Source: Halomonas korlensis
GTDB lineage: Bacteria > Pseudomonadota > Gammaproteobacteria > Pseudomonadales > Halomonadaceae
Length of the DNA stretch: 64,000 nucleotides
NCBI RefSeq assembly: GCF_900116705.1
Contig: NZ_FPBP01000003.1
Location: 248,001 to 312,000 of the forward strand
Reading direction: 5' to 3'
Shown here: piece by piece, positions 54,551 to 63,472 of the stretch
Layout of the letters: every line of letters starts with the position of its first letter
Position numbering within the stretch: position 1 is the first letter of the stretch
Translations under genes and position numbers: made by a program
The notes under the pieces: model-generated
What the model was told of the DNA's origin: nothing
What the model saw: the letters and a program-made list of their open reading frames with translations, nothing else
Database searches by the model: none

Positions 54551-54600
54551 GATCCTACCTACCGAGAGATCCTATCTACCGCGAGATCCTGTACCGAGAA
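54551..54600. repeat. Tandem 17-base repeat between dnr and iadA
   Basis: Three diverged units starting GATCCT at 54551, 54568 and 54585 (period 17, last one shortened) fill the gap between the convergent dnr and iadA genes. Confidence 0.8.
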
Positions 54601-54627
54601 ATCGCATCAATGCCCATGGAATCGCAC

Positions 54628-55794
54628 CTAGCCGGTGCGATAGACGCATTTTCCGGCCACGAAGGTCTGTTGCGGCTGGAGATCATGGTCGAGCAGGGCG
54701 ATATCGGCATCGAAACCGACGGCCAGGCGGCCCTTGTGGACGTGCAGCCCCAGCACGCGGGCGACATTGCCGGCAACCAGGCCGAGGGCCGACTCGAGCG
54801 GCAGGACGTTCTCGTGCACGAGGCGTTGCCAGTCGGCGATCAGCGCGGTATTGCGGGCCACCCGCATGCCCAGGTAGGCGCCATGGGCATCGAATTCGGG
54901 CAGGCTGCCGTTGCAGTCGGAGCTCATGGTGATGCGCTCGACCGGTACGCCGCGCTCGAGCAGGCGTGACACCGCATCGAAACCGCTCAACCCGTCGTCG
55001 CCGGCCTCGTCGAAGGCCGTGACGTCGATGCTGGCGTCGAACCTCAGCGCGTAATCGGCGGCTTCCTCGAGCAGGGCGCGATGGCGATTGACGTGGGTGG
55101 GGATCACCTGGTCGGCCGGAATCTCGGTGTCCTCGAGCAGCCGGCGCAGCGGTTCCAGCCCGCGCTTGCCGTCGCCGAGGTGGAAATGGCAGATGCCGCG
55201 CTTGTCGGCGAGCATGGCACCGACGCGCACGTCACTGACCACTCGGGCGATTTCCTCATGGCTGGGTTGGCTCGAGCGATGATCGGAGATCGCCAGCTCG
55301 CCCAGGCCGATGACCTCGGGTATCCAGGCCAGGTCGCGCTGCACGTCACCGGTGAGCGTCGGAGGAGGTACCCGATACGCGCCGGTATACATATACGCCG
55401 CGATGCCCTCGGCCCTGATCCCGCGCACCTTGGCCAGCAGGTCGGCCGGGGAGCGGCTGATGCTGTCGGTGCCCAGCACGCCGACCACGGTGCCGATGCC
55501 CATCGAGGCGATCTCGTGGGCGGCGATTTCCGGGCAGCGGGTGCCGCAGCCGCCTTCACCACCACCGCCGGTCACGTGGACGTGCTGGTCGATGAAGGCG
55601 GGCACAGCGGTGAGCTCGGGGGCATGAATGAACCTGACGGGCCAGCCGTCCGGTATCGCGAGGTCGCGACCCAGCGCCGCGATACGCCCGTCGGCGATCA
55701 GGATGTCGGTGGCGTCGAGCGCCTCGGGCGCGAATACGCGACCGACGCGCAGCAGGGTGATCAGCGGAGCATCTCGATCATGCAGAGGGTTCAC
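54628..55794 (-). CDS. iadA: Isoaspartyl dipeptidase (IadA)
   Basis: The 388-residue protein is an amidohydrolase with metal-binding QHVHVTGGGGEGG, a SDHRSSQPSHEE stretch, H-to-H ligands in HFHLGDG and THVNRH, and an Asp in MSSDCNGSLPEFD. The enzyme splits beta-aspartyl dipeptides. Its position as the last gene after cphB and cphA makes the beta-Asp-Arg dipeptide from cyanophycin its likely substrate. It is 61 bases after cphA. Confidence 0.93.
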   Translation of the reverse strand: MNPLHDRDAPLITLLRVGRVFAPEALDATDILIADGRIAALGRDLAIPDGWPVRFIHAPELTAVPAFIDQHVHVTGGGGEGGCGTRCPEIAAHEIASMGIGTVVGVLGTDSISRSPADLLAKVRGIRAEGIAAYMYTGAYRVPPPTLTGDVQRDLAWIPEVIGLGELAISDHRSSQPSHEEIARVVSDVRVGAMLADKRGICHFHLGDGKRGLEPLRRLLEDTEIPADQVIPTHVNRHRALLEEAADYALRFDASIDVTAFDEAGDDGLSGFDAVSRLLERGVPVERITMSSDCNGSLPEFDAHGAYLGMRVARNTALIADWQRLVHENVLPLESALGLVAGNVARVLGLHVHKGRLAVGFDADIALLDHDLQPQQTFVAGKCVYRTG

Positions 55795-55855
55795 GGGCGG
55801 TCACCTATCATCTCGGTAAGACAAACGAGGGGCGCGCGAGGGCCCGGGAAGCGGC

Positions 55856-58477
55856 TCAGATCGCATCCGCCATGACTGACGGAAAGCGTCGGCCCTTGAG
55901 GCGCTCGATGGCACCGCTGATATCGTCGATCAGCAGCACCAGCAGGTCGCCTTTGGTTGCCACATCGAAGGCCCTGTCGACCGCCTCGTGCTCGTCCATG
56001 ACGATCTCGACCTGGCAGGCGCCGGTGACCGACTCGGCACCGTCGCGCAGCAGCCCGGCGGCCTCCCCGACCGGGCGCCCCCTGGGGTCGGTCTCGTAGA
56101 TGAAGACTACGTCGTGCATCCTGGCGAGCAGGGCGCCGAGGTCGAAAAGATCCTCGTCGCGCCGGTTCCCCGGGGCGCTGGCCACGCTGATGCGGCGATT
56201 GGCCGGAATACGGCCGACCAGCTCGCTCAAGGCCTCGAGCGCCGGCACGTTGTGCCCGTAATCAATCAGCACCTTCATGCCGTCGGCTTCGATAAGGTTG
56301 GTGCGGCCGGGGTTCTGGCCTGGGGTGGGATGGAAGGTCTGCAGGCCCATCTGGATATCGCCGATCGACAGCCCCACGGCATAGGCGGCGGCGCTGGCGG
56401 CCAGAGCGTTGGCAACATTGAAGCGCGCATGGCCCTCGAAAGTGATCGGCACGTTCTCGACCGGAATCACCGCCGCCTCGATGTGGCCCTGGCGCATCAC
56501 GATGCACTCGTTGTGCACCGTGAAGGCCACGCCGTGGTCGCGGACATGCTGGCGGATGGCCCGCGAATCGGGGTCCAGAGTAAAGAAGATGATATCGCCA
56601 CGCGCCCATTCCTGGGCAGCCAGCACTCGCGGGTCATCGGCATTGAGCACGGCGGTACCCGTCTTGCAGACGGCATCAATCACCACGGTCTTGCAGCGCG
56701 CCAGCTCATCAAGCGTGTGGATGTCATGCTCGCCGAGGTGATCGCTGGCGATATTGAGCAGCACCCCCACGTCACATTCATCGAAACCCAGGCCACGACG
56801 CATGATGCCGCCGCGCGCGACCTCTAGCACGGCGGTCTCGACCGTGGGTTCACGCAGCACGATATTCGCCGCCTGGGGACCGCTGTAGTCGCCGCGCATG
56901 ATGACGTGGTTGTCGATCTCGATCGAGCCGGTACAGGCCATGCCGACATTGCGTCCCGCCTGGCGCAGCAGATGCGAGAGCAGGCGCACCGTGGTGGTCT
57001 TGCCGTTGGTGCCGGTCACCGCAATGATCGGAATGCGCGCGTTGGTCTCGCTGTCGGGAAACAGCATGTCGACCACGTGGGGGCCGATATCGCGGCCCTT
57101 GCCGTGCGTCGGCGATAGATGCATGCGAAAACCGGGGCCGGCATTCACCTCGACCACTGCGGCGGATTGATCCTCGAGCGGTTCGGTCAAGGTTTCGGCC
57201 AGCAGGTCGATGCCGATGATGTCGAGTCCGATCAGCCGCGCAATGCGCTCTGCCACGTACTTGACCTCCGGATGCACGTCCTCGGTTATATCGGTTGCCG
57301 TGCCACCGGTGCTCAGGTTGGCGGTAGGCTTGAGCAATACCACTGCGTCGTGGGGAACCACGCTGTCCAGTGTCAGATGCTGCTGCTCGATCAGGCGCAG
57401 CGACTGCTCGTCGATCTGGATCCGGGTCAGCAGGTTTTCGTGGCCGATCCCGCGTCGCGGGTCCTGGTTTTCCCTGTCGATCAAGGCCTGCAGGGTGGCC
57501 ACCCCGTCGCCGATGACATGCGCCGGGCGACGTCTGGCAGCTGCCACCAGCTTGCCGTCGATGACCAGCAGACGATGATCCTCACCCTTGATGTAGTTCT
57601 CGACGATCACCGAGGGGTTGCGGTGGGCGGCGATGGCGAAGGCCTCGCGCAGTGCCTGGTCGTCGAGGATATTGGTGCTGACGCCACGGCCGTGATTGCC
57701 GATCACCGGTTTGACGGCGACCGGGTAGCCAATCTCGTTGGCGGCGTCGAGAGCTTCTTCCAGAGAGGCGCAGGCCCAGCCGCGGGGCACCGGAATGCCC
57801 GCGTCACCGAGGACCTGTCGGGTCCAGTCCTTGTCGTCGGCGATGCTGTAGCCGATCAGATCGGTATGGCCGGTGACGGTGGCCTGGATGCGCTGCTGGC
57901 GATGACCGTGGCCAAGCTGGACGTAACTGCTGTCCTCGGTCAGGCGGATGTGAGGAATGCCGCGGCGCTCGGCGGCGTTGACGATCGAGGCCGTGGAGGG
58001 GCCCAGCATGTGGTCGTCGCGTACCGTCTTGAGGCGGCTGATGATCGCCGGCATGTCGATGTCGCCGCCACGAAACAGCCGGTCGACAATCTCTACTGCC
58101 TCGACACCGGCCGCGAGGCCACAAGCCTCGTCGCGGTAGCGATAGATGACGTTGTAGATGCCGGTCTCGTAGCTGTCGATGGTCTTGCCGTAGCCCACCG
58201 AGAATCCGATCAGGTTCTGCAGCTCGATCGCCACATGCTCGACGACGTGTCCGGCCCAGGTACCGCGCTCCATGCGCTCCAGAAAGCCGCCGGGACGGCC
58301 GACCGAACAGCGGTGCTCCTGAATGCTCGGCAGCAGTTCGGTAAGGCGCGCCACGATGCCGGGCACGGTATCACTGGGCCTCTCCTCGAGCTCGCCGATG
58401 TCCAGGCGCATGAAGATCGACAGGTAGCGACTATAGTAATTCGGACCGCGCAGCGCGCGATGCTCGAGGATCTGCAT
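55856..58477 (-). CDS. cphA: Cyanophycin synthetase (CphA)
   Basis: The 873-residue protein has the three-part CphA layout: an N-terminal region, an ATP-grasp domain (about 220-475: GYPVAVKPVIGNHGRGVS, GIDLLAETL) and a C-terminal Mur-ligase domain with ATP loop GTNGKTTT (about 490) and a final glutamate-rich part. It joins Asp and Arg into multi-L-arginyl-poly-L-aspartate granules, a nitrogen store. ATG at 58477 follows GGAG and is 2 bases after the cphB stop. Confidence 0.95.
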   Translation of the reverse strand: MQILEHRALRGPNYYSRYLSIFMRLDIGELEERPSDTVPGIVARLTELLPSIQEHRCSVGRPGGFLERMERGTWAGHVVEHVAIELQNLIGFSVGYGKTIDSYETGIYNVIYRYRDEACGLAAGVEAVEIVDRLFRGGDIDMPAIISRLKTVRDDHMLGPSTASIVNAAERRGIPHIRLTEDSSYVQLGHGHRQQRIQATVTGHTDLIGYSIADDKDWTRQVLGDAGIPVPRGWACASLEEALDAANEIGYPVAVKPVIGNHGRGVSTNILDDQALREAFAIAAHRNPSVIVENYIKGEDHRLLVIDGKLVAAARRRPAHVIGDGVATLQALIDRENQDPRRGIGHENLLTRIQIDEQSLRLIEQQHLTLDSVVPHDAVVLLKPTANLSTGGTATDITEDVHPEVKYVAERIARLIGLDIIGIDLLAETLTEPLEDQSAAVVEVNAGPGFRMHLSPTHGKGRDIGPHVVDMLFPDSETNARIPIIAVTGTNGKTTTVRLLSHLLRQAGRNVGMACTGSIEIDNHVIMRGDYSGPQAANIVLREPTVETAVLEVARGGIMRRGLGFDECDVGVLLNIASDHLGEHDIHTLDELARCKTVVIDAVCKTGTAVLNADDPRVLAAQEWARGDIIFFTLDPDSRAIRQHVRDHGVAFTVHNECIVMRQGHIEAAVIPVENVPITFEGHARFNVANALAASAAAYAVGLSIGDIQMGLQTFHPTPGQNPGRTNLIEADGMKVLIDYGHNVPALEALSELVGRIPANRRISVASAPGNRRDEDLFDLGALLARMHDVVFIYETDPRGRPVGEAAGLLRDGAESVTGACQVEIVMDEHEAVDRAFDVATKGDLLVLLIDDISGAIERLKGRRFPSVMADAI

Positions 58478-58479
58478 GA

Positions 58480-59325
58480 TCAATTCTCCAGTAGGGCCTT
58501 GAGCTCGCTCGGGGTGAGATAGCGTCGTGCTTCGACATCGAAACCGTGACCGCTGACCATGGCATGCAGGATCATGTTCTCGACGGCCACCGCTTCGCCC
58601 ATCCGTAGGTCAGCGATATTGGAGCTCGCCAGGTCCCGACTGTCGATGAGGATCACATGTCCTGGACCAATGGCTTCAAGAATCTGTTCCTGATGGATGA
58701 TCACGGCGGCATCTTCACCGAGGCCGACGCCGAGGTGCTCCGGGTTGGTCGCGCCGACTTCCATCAGGCGCGTGAACCGGCCGCGTTCGAGGAAATGACT
58801 GTCGATGATCAAGCCCTCGACGAGTCCGAGCCCGAAGGTCATGTTGACTGCGCCCTTACGCAACGCGTCGGTTGCCGCCCCATTGTAGATCATGGTGCCC
58901 GGCATGGCCGCCGCGCCGGCGCTGGTACCTGCGACCACGGCCCCTGACAGCCAGCGTTCACGGATCGCGGTCAACACCGTCGAGCCACCGAACACATTGG
59001 TCAAGCGTAGCTGGTCGCCGCCGGTGAAGAAAATCACCCCACTCTGATCGATCAGCTCGACATTGTCGGGGTCGGACGCCTGGCGGCGATCCTGTATGTC
59101 GAGCTTGTGGATGCGGCTTGCCCCCAGGCGCTCGAAAGCTGCCTCGTAGGCGGGGAGAACCTGGTCGGGTATGCTGCTGGCCGTGGCGATCACGGCAACG
59201 TCGGTATTGCCCTCGGGGGCCAGCTCGAAAACCCGCTTGAGAATTTCAAGCTGGGACGTCTTGTCTTCGGCACCCCCGATGGCCACGATATGGCCATGGC
59301 GGGCGGAGAGTTCAGAGGTCATCAT
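58480..59325 (-). CDS. cphB: Cyanophycinase (CphB)
   Basis: The protein of about 281 residues (start at 59325 or 59322) opens with HIVAIGGAEDK and has the serine-protease nucleophile motif GTSAGAAAM, and FFTGGDQLRL; it is a peptidase S51-family enzyme that hydrolyses cyanophycin to beta-Asp-Arg dipeptides. Upstream in-frame ATGs at 59409 and 59436 are possible but lie outside the family's N-terminus. It is the first gene of cphB-cphA-iadA. Confidence 0.9.
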   Translation of the reverse strand: MMTSELSARHGHIVAIGGAEDKTSQLEILKRVFELAPEGNTDVAVIATASSIPDQVLPAYEAAFERLGASRIHKLDIQDRRQASDPDNVELIDQSGVIFFTGGDQLRLTNVFGGSTVLTAIRERWLSGAVVAGTSAGAAAMPGTMIYNGAATDALRKGAVNMTFGLGLVEGLIIDSHFLERGRFTRLMEVGATNPEHLGVGLGEDAAVIIHQEQILEAIGPGHVILIDSRDLASSNIADLRMGEAVAVENMILHAMVSGHGFDVEARRYLTPSELKALLEN

Positions 59326-59472
59326 CCTTTCGTCGCCCAGCGACGCTTTTAGAGGAAATGCCGAAGCGATCTCCGTGCAGGTAAGGTCGGTAAAAGACAG
59401 GAATCTCATGCCCGTCTCACCATATATAACAGCCACGCGATGTTATGGCACCCCCTGGCTGAACGGCACGGC

Positions 59473-60231
59473 ATGCTAGACGCCTTCTCGCCACTGTCGG
59501 GCAGCATCAATGGCCTGCTGGTGGCGCTTTCAGCGCTGACCTCGGCGCTCTCCGCCGCGGTCGGTATCGGCGGAGGCTCGCTGCTGATCATGGTGATGGC
59601 TCAGGTAATGCCGGCCACTGCGCTCATTCCGGTGCATGGCATGGTGCAGCTCGGCTCCAATGGTGGCCGTGCCGTGATGACCTGGCGGCATATTGACCGT
59701 GGCTTGTTGGCGGCCTTCCTGCCGGGCGTGGTATTGGGCGCATTGGCGGCGGCCTGGCTGCTGGTACGGCTGCCGTCCGGGGTGCTGGAGCTATGCATTG
59801 CCGCCTTCGTGATGTTCTCGTGCTGGGGCCCGGGTTGGCCTCGAGGCTGGCTGAGGCGCGGCGGCACGTTTCTGGCCGGCGCGTTGACGACCCTGCTCTC
59901 CAGCCTGGTGGGGGCGAGCGGGCCGCTGGTGGCCGCGGTGATCAAGCAGCACTTCAGCGAGCGCCTGCCACGGGTGGCGACCTTCGCCGCCTGCATGACG
60001 GCCCAGCACCTCACCAAGGCGTTCGTGTTTGGCGTGGCCGGTTTCGTGTTCCGCGAGTGGTTGGGGCTGATGCTGGCCATGGTAGCGGCGGGTCTTGTCG
60101 GTACCTGGCTGGGGCTGCGTCTGCTCCATCGGTTGTCGGAGCATCGCTTTGATGTCCTGTTCAAGTGGGCATTGACCCTACTTGCCCTGCGCTTGACCTG
60201 GCTGGGAATACAGAGGCTGTTGGCAGCCTGA
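59473..60231 (+). CDS. TSUP/TauE-SafE-family membrane permease
   Basis: The protein of about 252 residues has seven or eight hydrophobic segments and the opening SALSAAVGIGGGSLLIMVMAQ, typical of TauE/SafE permeases that export sulfite, sulfonates or organic anions. The true substrate is unknown. An earlier in-frame ATG lies at 59440. It diverges from cphB. Confidence 0.85.
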   Translation: MLDAFSPLSGSINGLLVALSALTSALSAAVGIGGGSLLIMVMAQVMPATALIPVHGMVQLGSNGGRAVMTWRHIDRGLLAAFLPGVVLGALAAAWLLVRLPSGVLELCIAAFVMFSCWGPGWPRGWLRRGGTFLAGALTTLLSSLVGASGPLVAAVIKQHFSERLPRVATFAACMTAQHLTKAFVFGVAGFVFREWLGLMLAMVAAGLVGTWLGLRLLHRLSEHRFDVLFKWALTLLALRLTWLGIQRLLAA

Positions 60232-60401
60232 GGGCTAGCGTTAGCGTGGCCTTATACTATTGAATCTGGCAAATTGGACGCAAACTGCCGAAATACGCAA
60301 GGAAAGCCTCGCTTCTCCCTGTACAGTCGGCGAAGAGGGTTCATACTATTCGAGCGTATGTGCCGAATGTACGGTACAGCAGGGGATTCGAGGGAACACC
60401 G

Positions 60402-61841
60402 ATGGTGACCGCAACTAAAATGATAATACGGCGCCATGGCATGACAGGGCTTATGCTGCTGTTCAGCCTGGCTTTGCTCACAACCACTCAAGCTCAGGCG
60501 GGCAATCCTCGTTATGCCGGTATCGTCATCGATGCTGATAGCCAGGAGATCCTCTACGCCGAGAATGCCGACAAGCTGCGCTATCCGGCCTCGCTCACCA
60601 AGATGATGACGCTCTACCTGATGTTCGAGGCCCTGGAAGAGCGTAGGGTGAGCCTGACCCAGCCGCTCCCCGTCTCATCGGCCGCTGCGGCCATGCCGGC
60701 CACCAAGCTGTGGCTCAAGCCGGGGGACAGCATCTCGGTGGAGAAGGCCATCGAGGTGCTGGTGGTACGCTCGGCCAACGACGTGGCCGTGGTGGTGGCC
60801 GAGGCGCTGGGTGGCAACCATGCCAATTTCGCGCGGATGATGACCGACAAGGCGCGCGAGCTCGGAATGCAGAACACTGTCTTCCGCAATGCTTCGGGGC
60901 TGCCCGATGCCGGCCAGGTCACCACGGCGCGCGACATGGTTGTCCTCTCGCGGCGGCTGATGCAGGACTTTCCCCAGTATTATCCCTACTTTTCTCACCA
61001 GTCGTTCACCTGGCGCGGCAAGACCCACACCGGCCACAACCGGCTGCTGAAGACCTACCCCGGGGCCGATGGTCTCAAGACGGGATTTATCCGTGCCTCG
61101 GGTTTCAACGTAGCCACCTCGGCGGTACGTGACGGACGACGCCTGCTTACCGTGGTGATGGGCGGCTTCACCGCGGCCTCCCGCGACGAACACACCGCCG
61201 ATCTGCTCAATCGCAGCTTCGTGCGTGCCTCGCTCGCCGATGGCAATGGCTGGCTGGCCAGTGCCGATATTTCCGGAGGTCGGCTCTCCGGAGGCCGGCT
61301 GATGCCGGGCGCAACGCCCACGCCCGCTACACCGTCCGCCCAGGAGGGCCAGCTGGCCGGCAACAGGGCGGTCGAGAGTGACCGTCTGCGTGAGGTATCC
61401 AGTGCCTTCCCGCCCGCGCCGGTGGAGGCGCCGGTCTCGACTCCCGCCGCGTCGTCGTTCAGGGCTGAGTCCGCAATCGACGGCGATGCGCCGGGCTCCG
61501 TCTTCGCCTCCTTGCCTCTGGACCAAGGATCGGCCGATGACCCCATTCGCCAGCTGATGGCCTCCACCGGCAATGCCGAGGGTAGCGGCAGCCAGCGAGG
61601 TGAATGGGGAGTGCAGGTCGGTGCCTTCAGCGATGCCAACCATGCACGCAGCCTGGCCTCCCGCGCCGCCGACAGGTTGGCCAGCCAACTGGCCAATGCA
61701 CGGGTCGCTGTGGCTAACGCCGCCGATGGCGGGATCTACCGCGCACGCGTGGTGGATCTCAACGAGAGCCAGGCACACGATGCTTGTCGCAGTCTGGTGC
61801 GCGAGGGCATGGACTGCATGGTGGTACAGGCAAGTCTGTAA
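60402..61841 (+). CDS. dacA: D-alanyl-D-alanine carboxypeptidase with C-terminal SPOR domain
   Basis: The 479-residue exported protein has the penicillin-binding motifs SLTK (64-67), SAN (124-126) and KTG in DGLKTGFI. A long disordered linker (about 300-400, rich in Ala, Pro and Ser) precedes a C-terminal SPOR domain (GEWGVQVGAFSDANHARSLA...) that binds glycan at the septum. It trims the terminal D-Ala of peptidoglycan peptides. GAGGG lies 12 bases before the ATG. Confidence 0.9.
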   Translation: MVTATKMIIRRHGMTGLMLLFSLALLTTTQAQAGNPRYAGIVIDADSQEILYAENADKLRYPASLTKMMTLYLMFEALEERRVSLTQPLPVSSAAAAMPATKLWLKPGDSISVEKAIEVLVVRSANDVAVVVAEALGGNHANFARMMTDKARELGMQNTVFRNASGLPDAGQVTTARDMVVLSRRLMQDFPQYYPYFSHQSFTWRGKTHTGHNRLLKTYPGADGLKTGFIRASGFNVATSAVRDGRRLLTVVMGGFTAASRDEHTADLLNRSFVRASLADGNGWLASADISGGRLSGGRLMPGATPTPATPSAQEGQLAGNRAVESDRLREVSSAFPPAPVEAPVSTPAASSFRAESAIDGDAPGSVFASLPLDQGSADDPIRQLMASTGNAEGSGSQRGEWGVQVGAFSDANHARSLASRAADRLASQLANARVAVANAADGGIYRARVVDLNESQAHDACRSLVREGMDCMVVQASL

Positions 61842-61885
61842 GGCTTGCCGACGGCGCCCTTACCGCTTAGCGTAGCCTCGACGAT

Positions 61886-61924
61886 CCACCCCGCCGGCCA
61901 ACAGGCCGGCGGGGTGGCGTTTTG
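61886..61924 (+). terminator. Rho-independent terminator after dacA
   Basis: A perfect 14-bp stem (61886-61899 with 61904-61917) with loop AACA is followed by CGTTTTG. It ends the dacA transcript. Confidence 0.8.
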
Positions 61925-61950
61925 GGGTTCAGAACGGGAGCGCGCGCAGC

Positions 61951-62826
61951 ATGACATCATCGTTCAAGGGCATTGGGTACATGTGCATGGGCGTGCTCTG
62001 CCTGGCCATTGGCGATGCCATCGCCAAGTGGCTCGGCGAGGTGCACTCGCCGCTGCAGATCATCTTCTTCCGTACCCTGGTGTCGCTGCCGATGATTGCG
62101 GTGCTGGCCTATTTCGGCGGCGGCCTGCGCAAGTTGCGTACCCGCCGTCCCGGGATCCATCTGCTGCGTGGGCTGATCTATACCGGCACCATGTTCTGCT
62201 TCGTGCTGGGCCTGACGCTGCTGCCGCTGGCCGAGGCCACTGCCATCGCCTTTGTGGCACCGCTGTTCGTTACCTTGCTCTCTGTGCCTCTGTTGGGCGA
62301 GCGCATCGAGGGACCGGTATTGGCGGCGTCGCTGGTGGGCTTCGTCGGGGTGCTGATCGTCGTGCGTCCCGGCGGTGATGCCTTCGACCCTGGCGCCCTG
62401 GCATTGATCGGGGCAGCGGTCTTCTATGCGCTGATGATGATCACGGCACGGCGCTGGGGTGGCACCGAGCACCTTTGGGCCATGGTCTTCTACATGACCC
62501 TGGTGCCCTTCGTCCTCACTGCCCTGGCGCTGCCCTGGGTGTGGCAGACGCCCCATCCCTGGCACTGGCTGGCCTTTGCAGGATCGGGGCTCTTCGGCGT
62601 GGGCGCTACAGCCTTTATCACCATGGCGTTCCGTCATGCCCCGGCGGCTATCGCCGCCCCCTTCGACTACACCGCCATGTTGTGGGCAGTACTGATGGGC
62701 TGGTGGTTCTGGGGCGAGATGCCGGACGTCTGGGTGTTCGTCGGTAGCGCTCTGATCATCGGCAGCGGCCTGGCGATCGCCTACCACGAACGACGCACCA
62801 CCCTGAAGCGCCGGCCTACTGCCTGA
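61951..62826 (+). CDS. DMT-family (EamA) transporter
   Basis: The 291-residue protein has ten membrane helices in two repeated halves, with the EamA features TLVSLPMIAVLAYFGG and AIAAPFDYTAMLWAVLMGWWFWGEMP. Substrate unknown; relatives export amino acids, metabolites or cofactors. Its end overlaps thiE by 11 bases tail to tail. Confidence 0.88.
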   Translation: MTSSFKGIGYMCMGVLCLAIGDAIAKWLGEVHSPLQIIFFRTLVSLPMIAVLAYFGGGLRKLRTRRPGIHLLRGLIYTGTMFCFVLGLTLLPLAEATAIAFVAPLFVTLLSVPLLGERIEGPVLAASLVGFVGVLIVVRPGGDAFDPGALALIGAAVFYALMMITARRWGGTEHLWAMVFYMTLVPFVLTALALPWVWQTPHPWHWLAFAGSGLFGVGATAFITMAFRHAPAAIAAPFDYTAMLWAVLMGWWFWGEMPDVWVFVGSALIIGSGLAIAYHERRTTLKRRPTA

Positions 62827-63430
62827 CGAAGGCCCTCGCGGCCGCCTCGGGGTCCGGTTGTCCACAGATCGCCGAGATCACGGCCGCTCCCTGGGCACCG
62901 GCCGCACGCACCGCAGCGGCGTGTTCTGCCTTGAGACCGCCGATGGCCACGGCCGGCAGGGGGCTGGCGGCGGCCAGCGTGGCGAGGCCCTCGAACCCGA
63001 TGGGCTGGGCATGATCACCCTTGCTGGAGGTGGCGAATACTGGGCCCAGACCCAGATAGTCGAGTCGGCTGGAGTCGACGCGCGCCAGCTGTTCCTGGGT
63101 CTGTACCGATAGCCCGAGTATAGCGTCCGGCCCCAGGGCCTGGCGTGCCTCGAGCACATCGCCGTCGTCCTGGCCGATGTGCAGGCCGTCGGCACCCACC
63201 GCCAGGGCCACCTCCAGGCGGTCGTTGATGATCAGTGGCACGCCCGTGCCGGCCAGCGCGGTCTTGAGGCGACGCGCCTGCGCGACCAACTCGGGCTCGC
63301 TGGCGTACTTGTCGCGTAGCTGCACGACGGTGACACCGCCACGAACAGCGGCGACCACCGTTTCCAACAGGCCATGCTCAGCGCACAGGCTGGGGTCGGT
63401 GATCAGGTACAGGGAAAGGTCCAGGCGCAT
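62816..63430 (-). CDS. thiE: Thiamine phosphate synthase (ThiE)
   Basis: The 204-residue TIM-barrel protein has LYLITDPSL, VQLRDKYASEPEL, INDRLEVALAVGADGLHIGQDD and YLGLGPVFATSSKGDHAQPIG, the full ThiE set. It joins the thiamine pyrimidine and thiazole parts. GGAG precedes the ATG at 63430. Confidence 0.94.
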   Translation of the reverse strand: MRLDLSLYLITDPSLCAEHGLLETVVAAVRGGVTVVQLRDKYASEPELVAQARRLKTALAGTGVPLIINDRLEVALAVGADGLHIGQDDGDVLEARQALGPDAILGLSVQTQEQLARVDSSRLDYLGLGPVFATSSKGDHAQPIGFEGLATLAAASPLPAVAIGGLKAEHAAAVRAAGAQGAAVISAICGQPDPEAAARAFVRQ

Positions 63431-63472
63431 CGTGATCTCCAGAGGCGGGTTAGGGGCATGTGGCTCGCAAGA

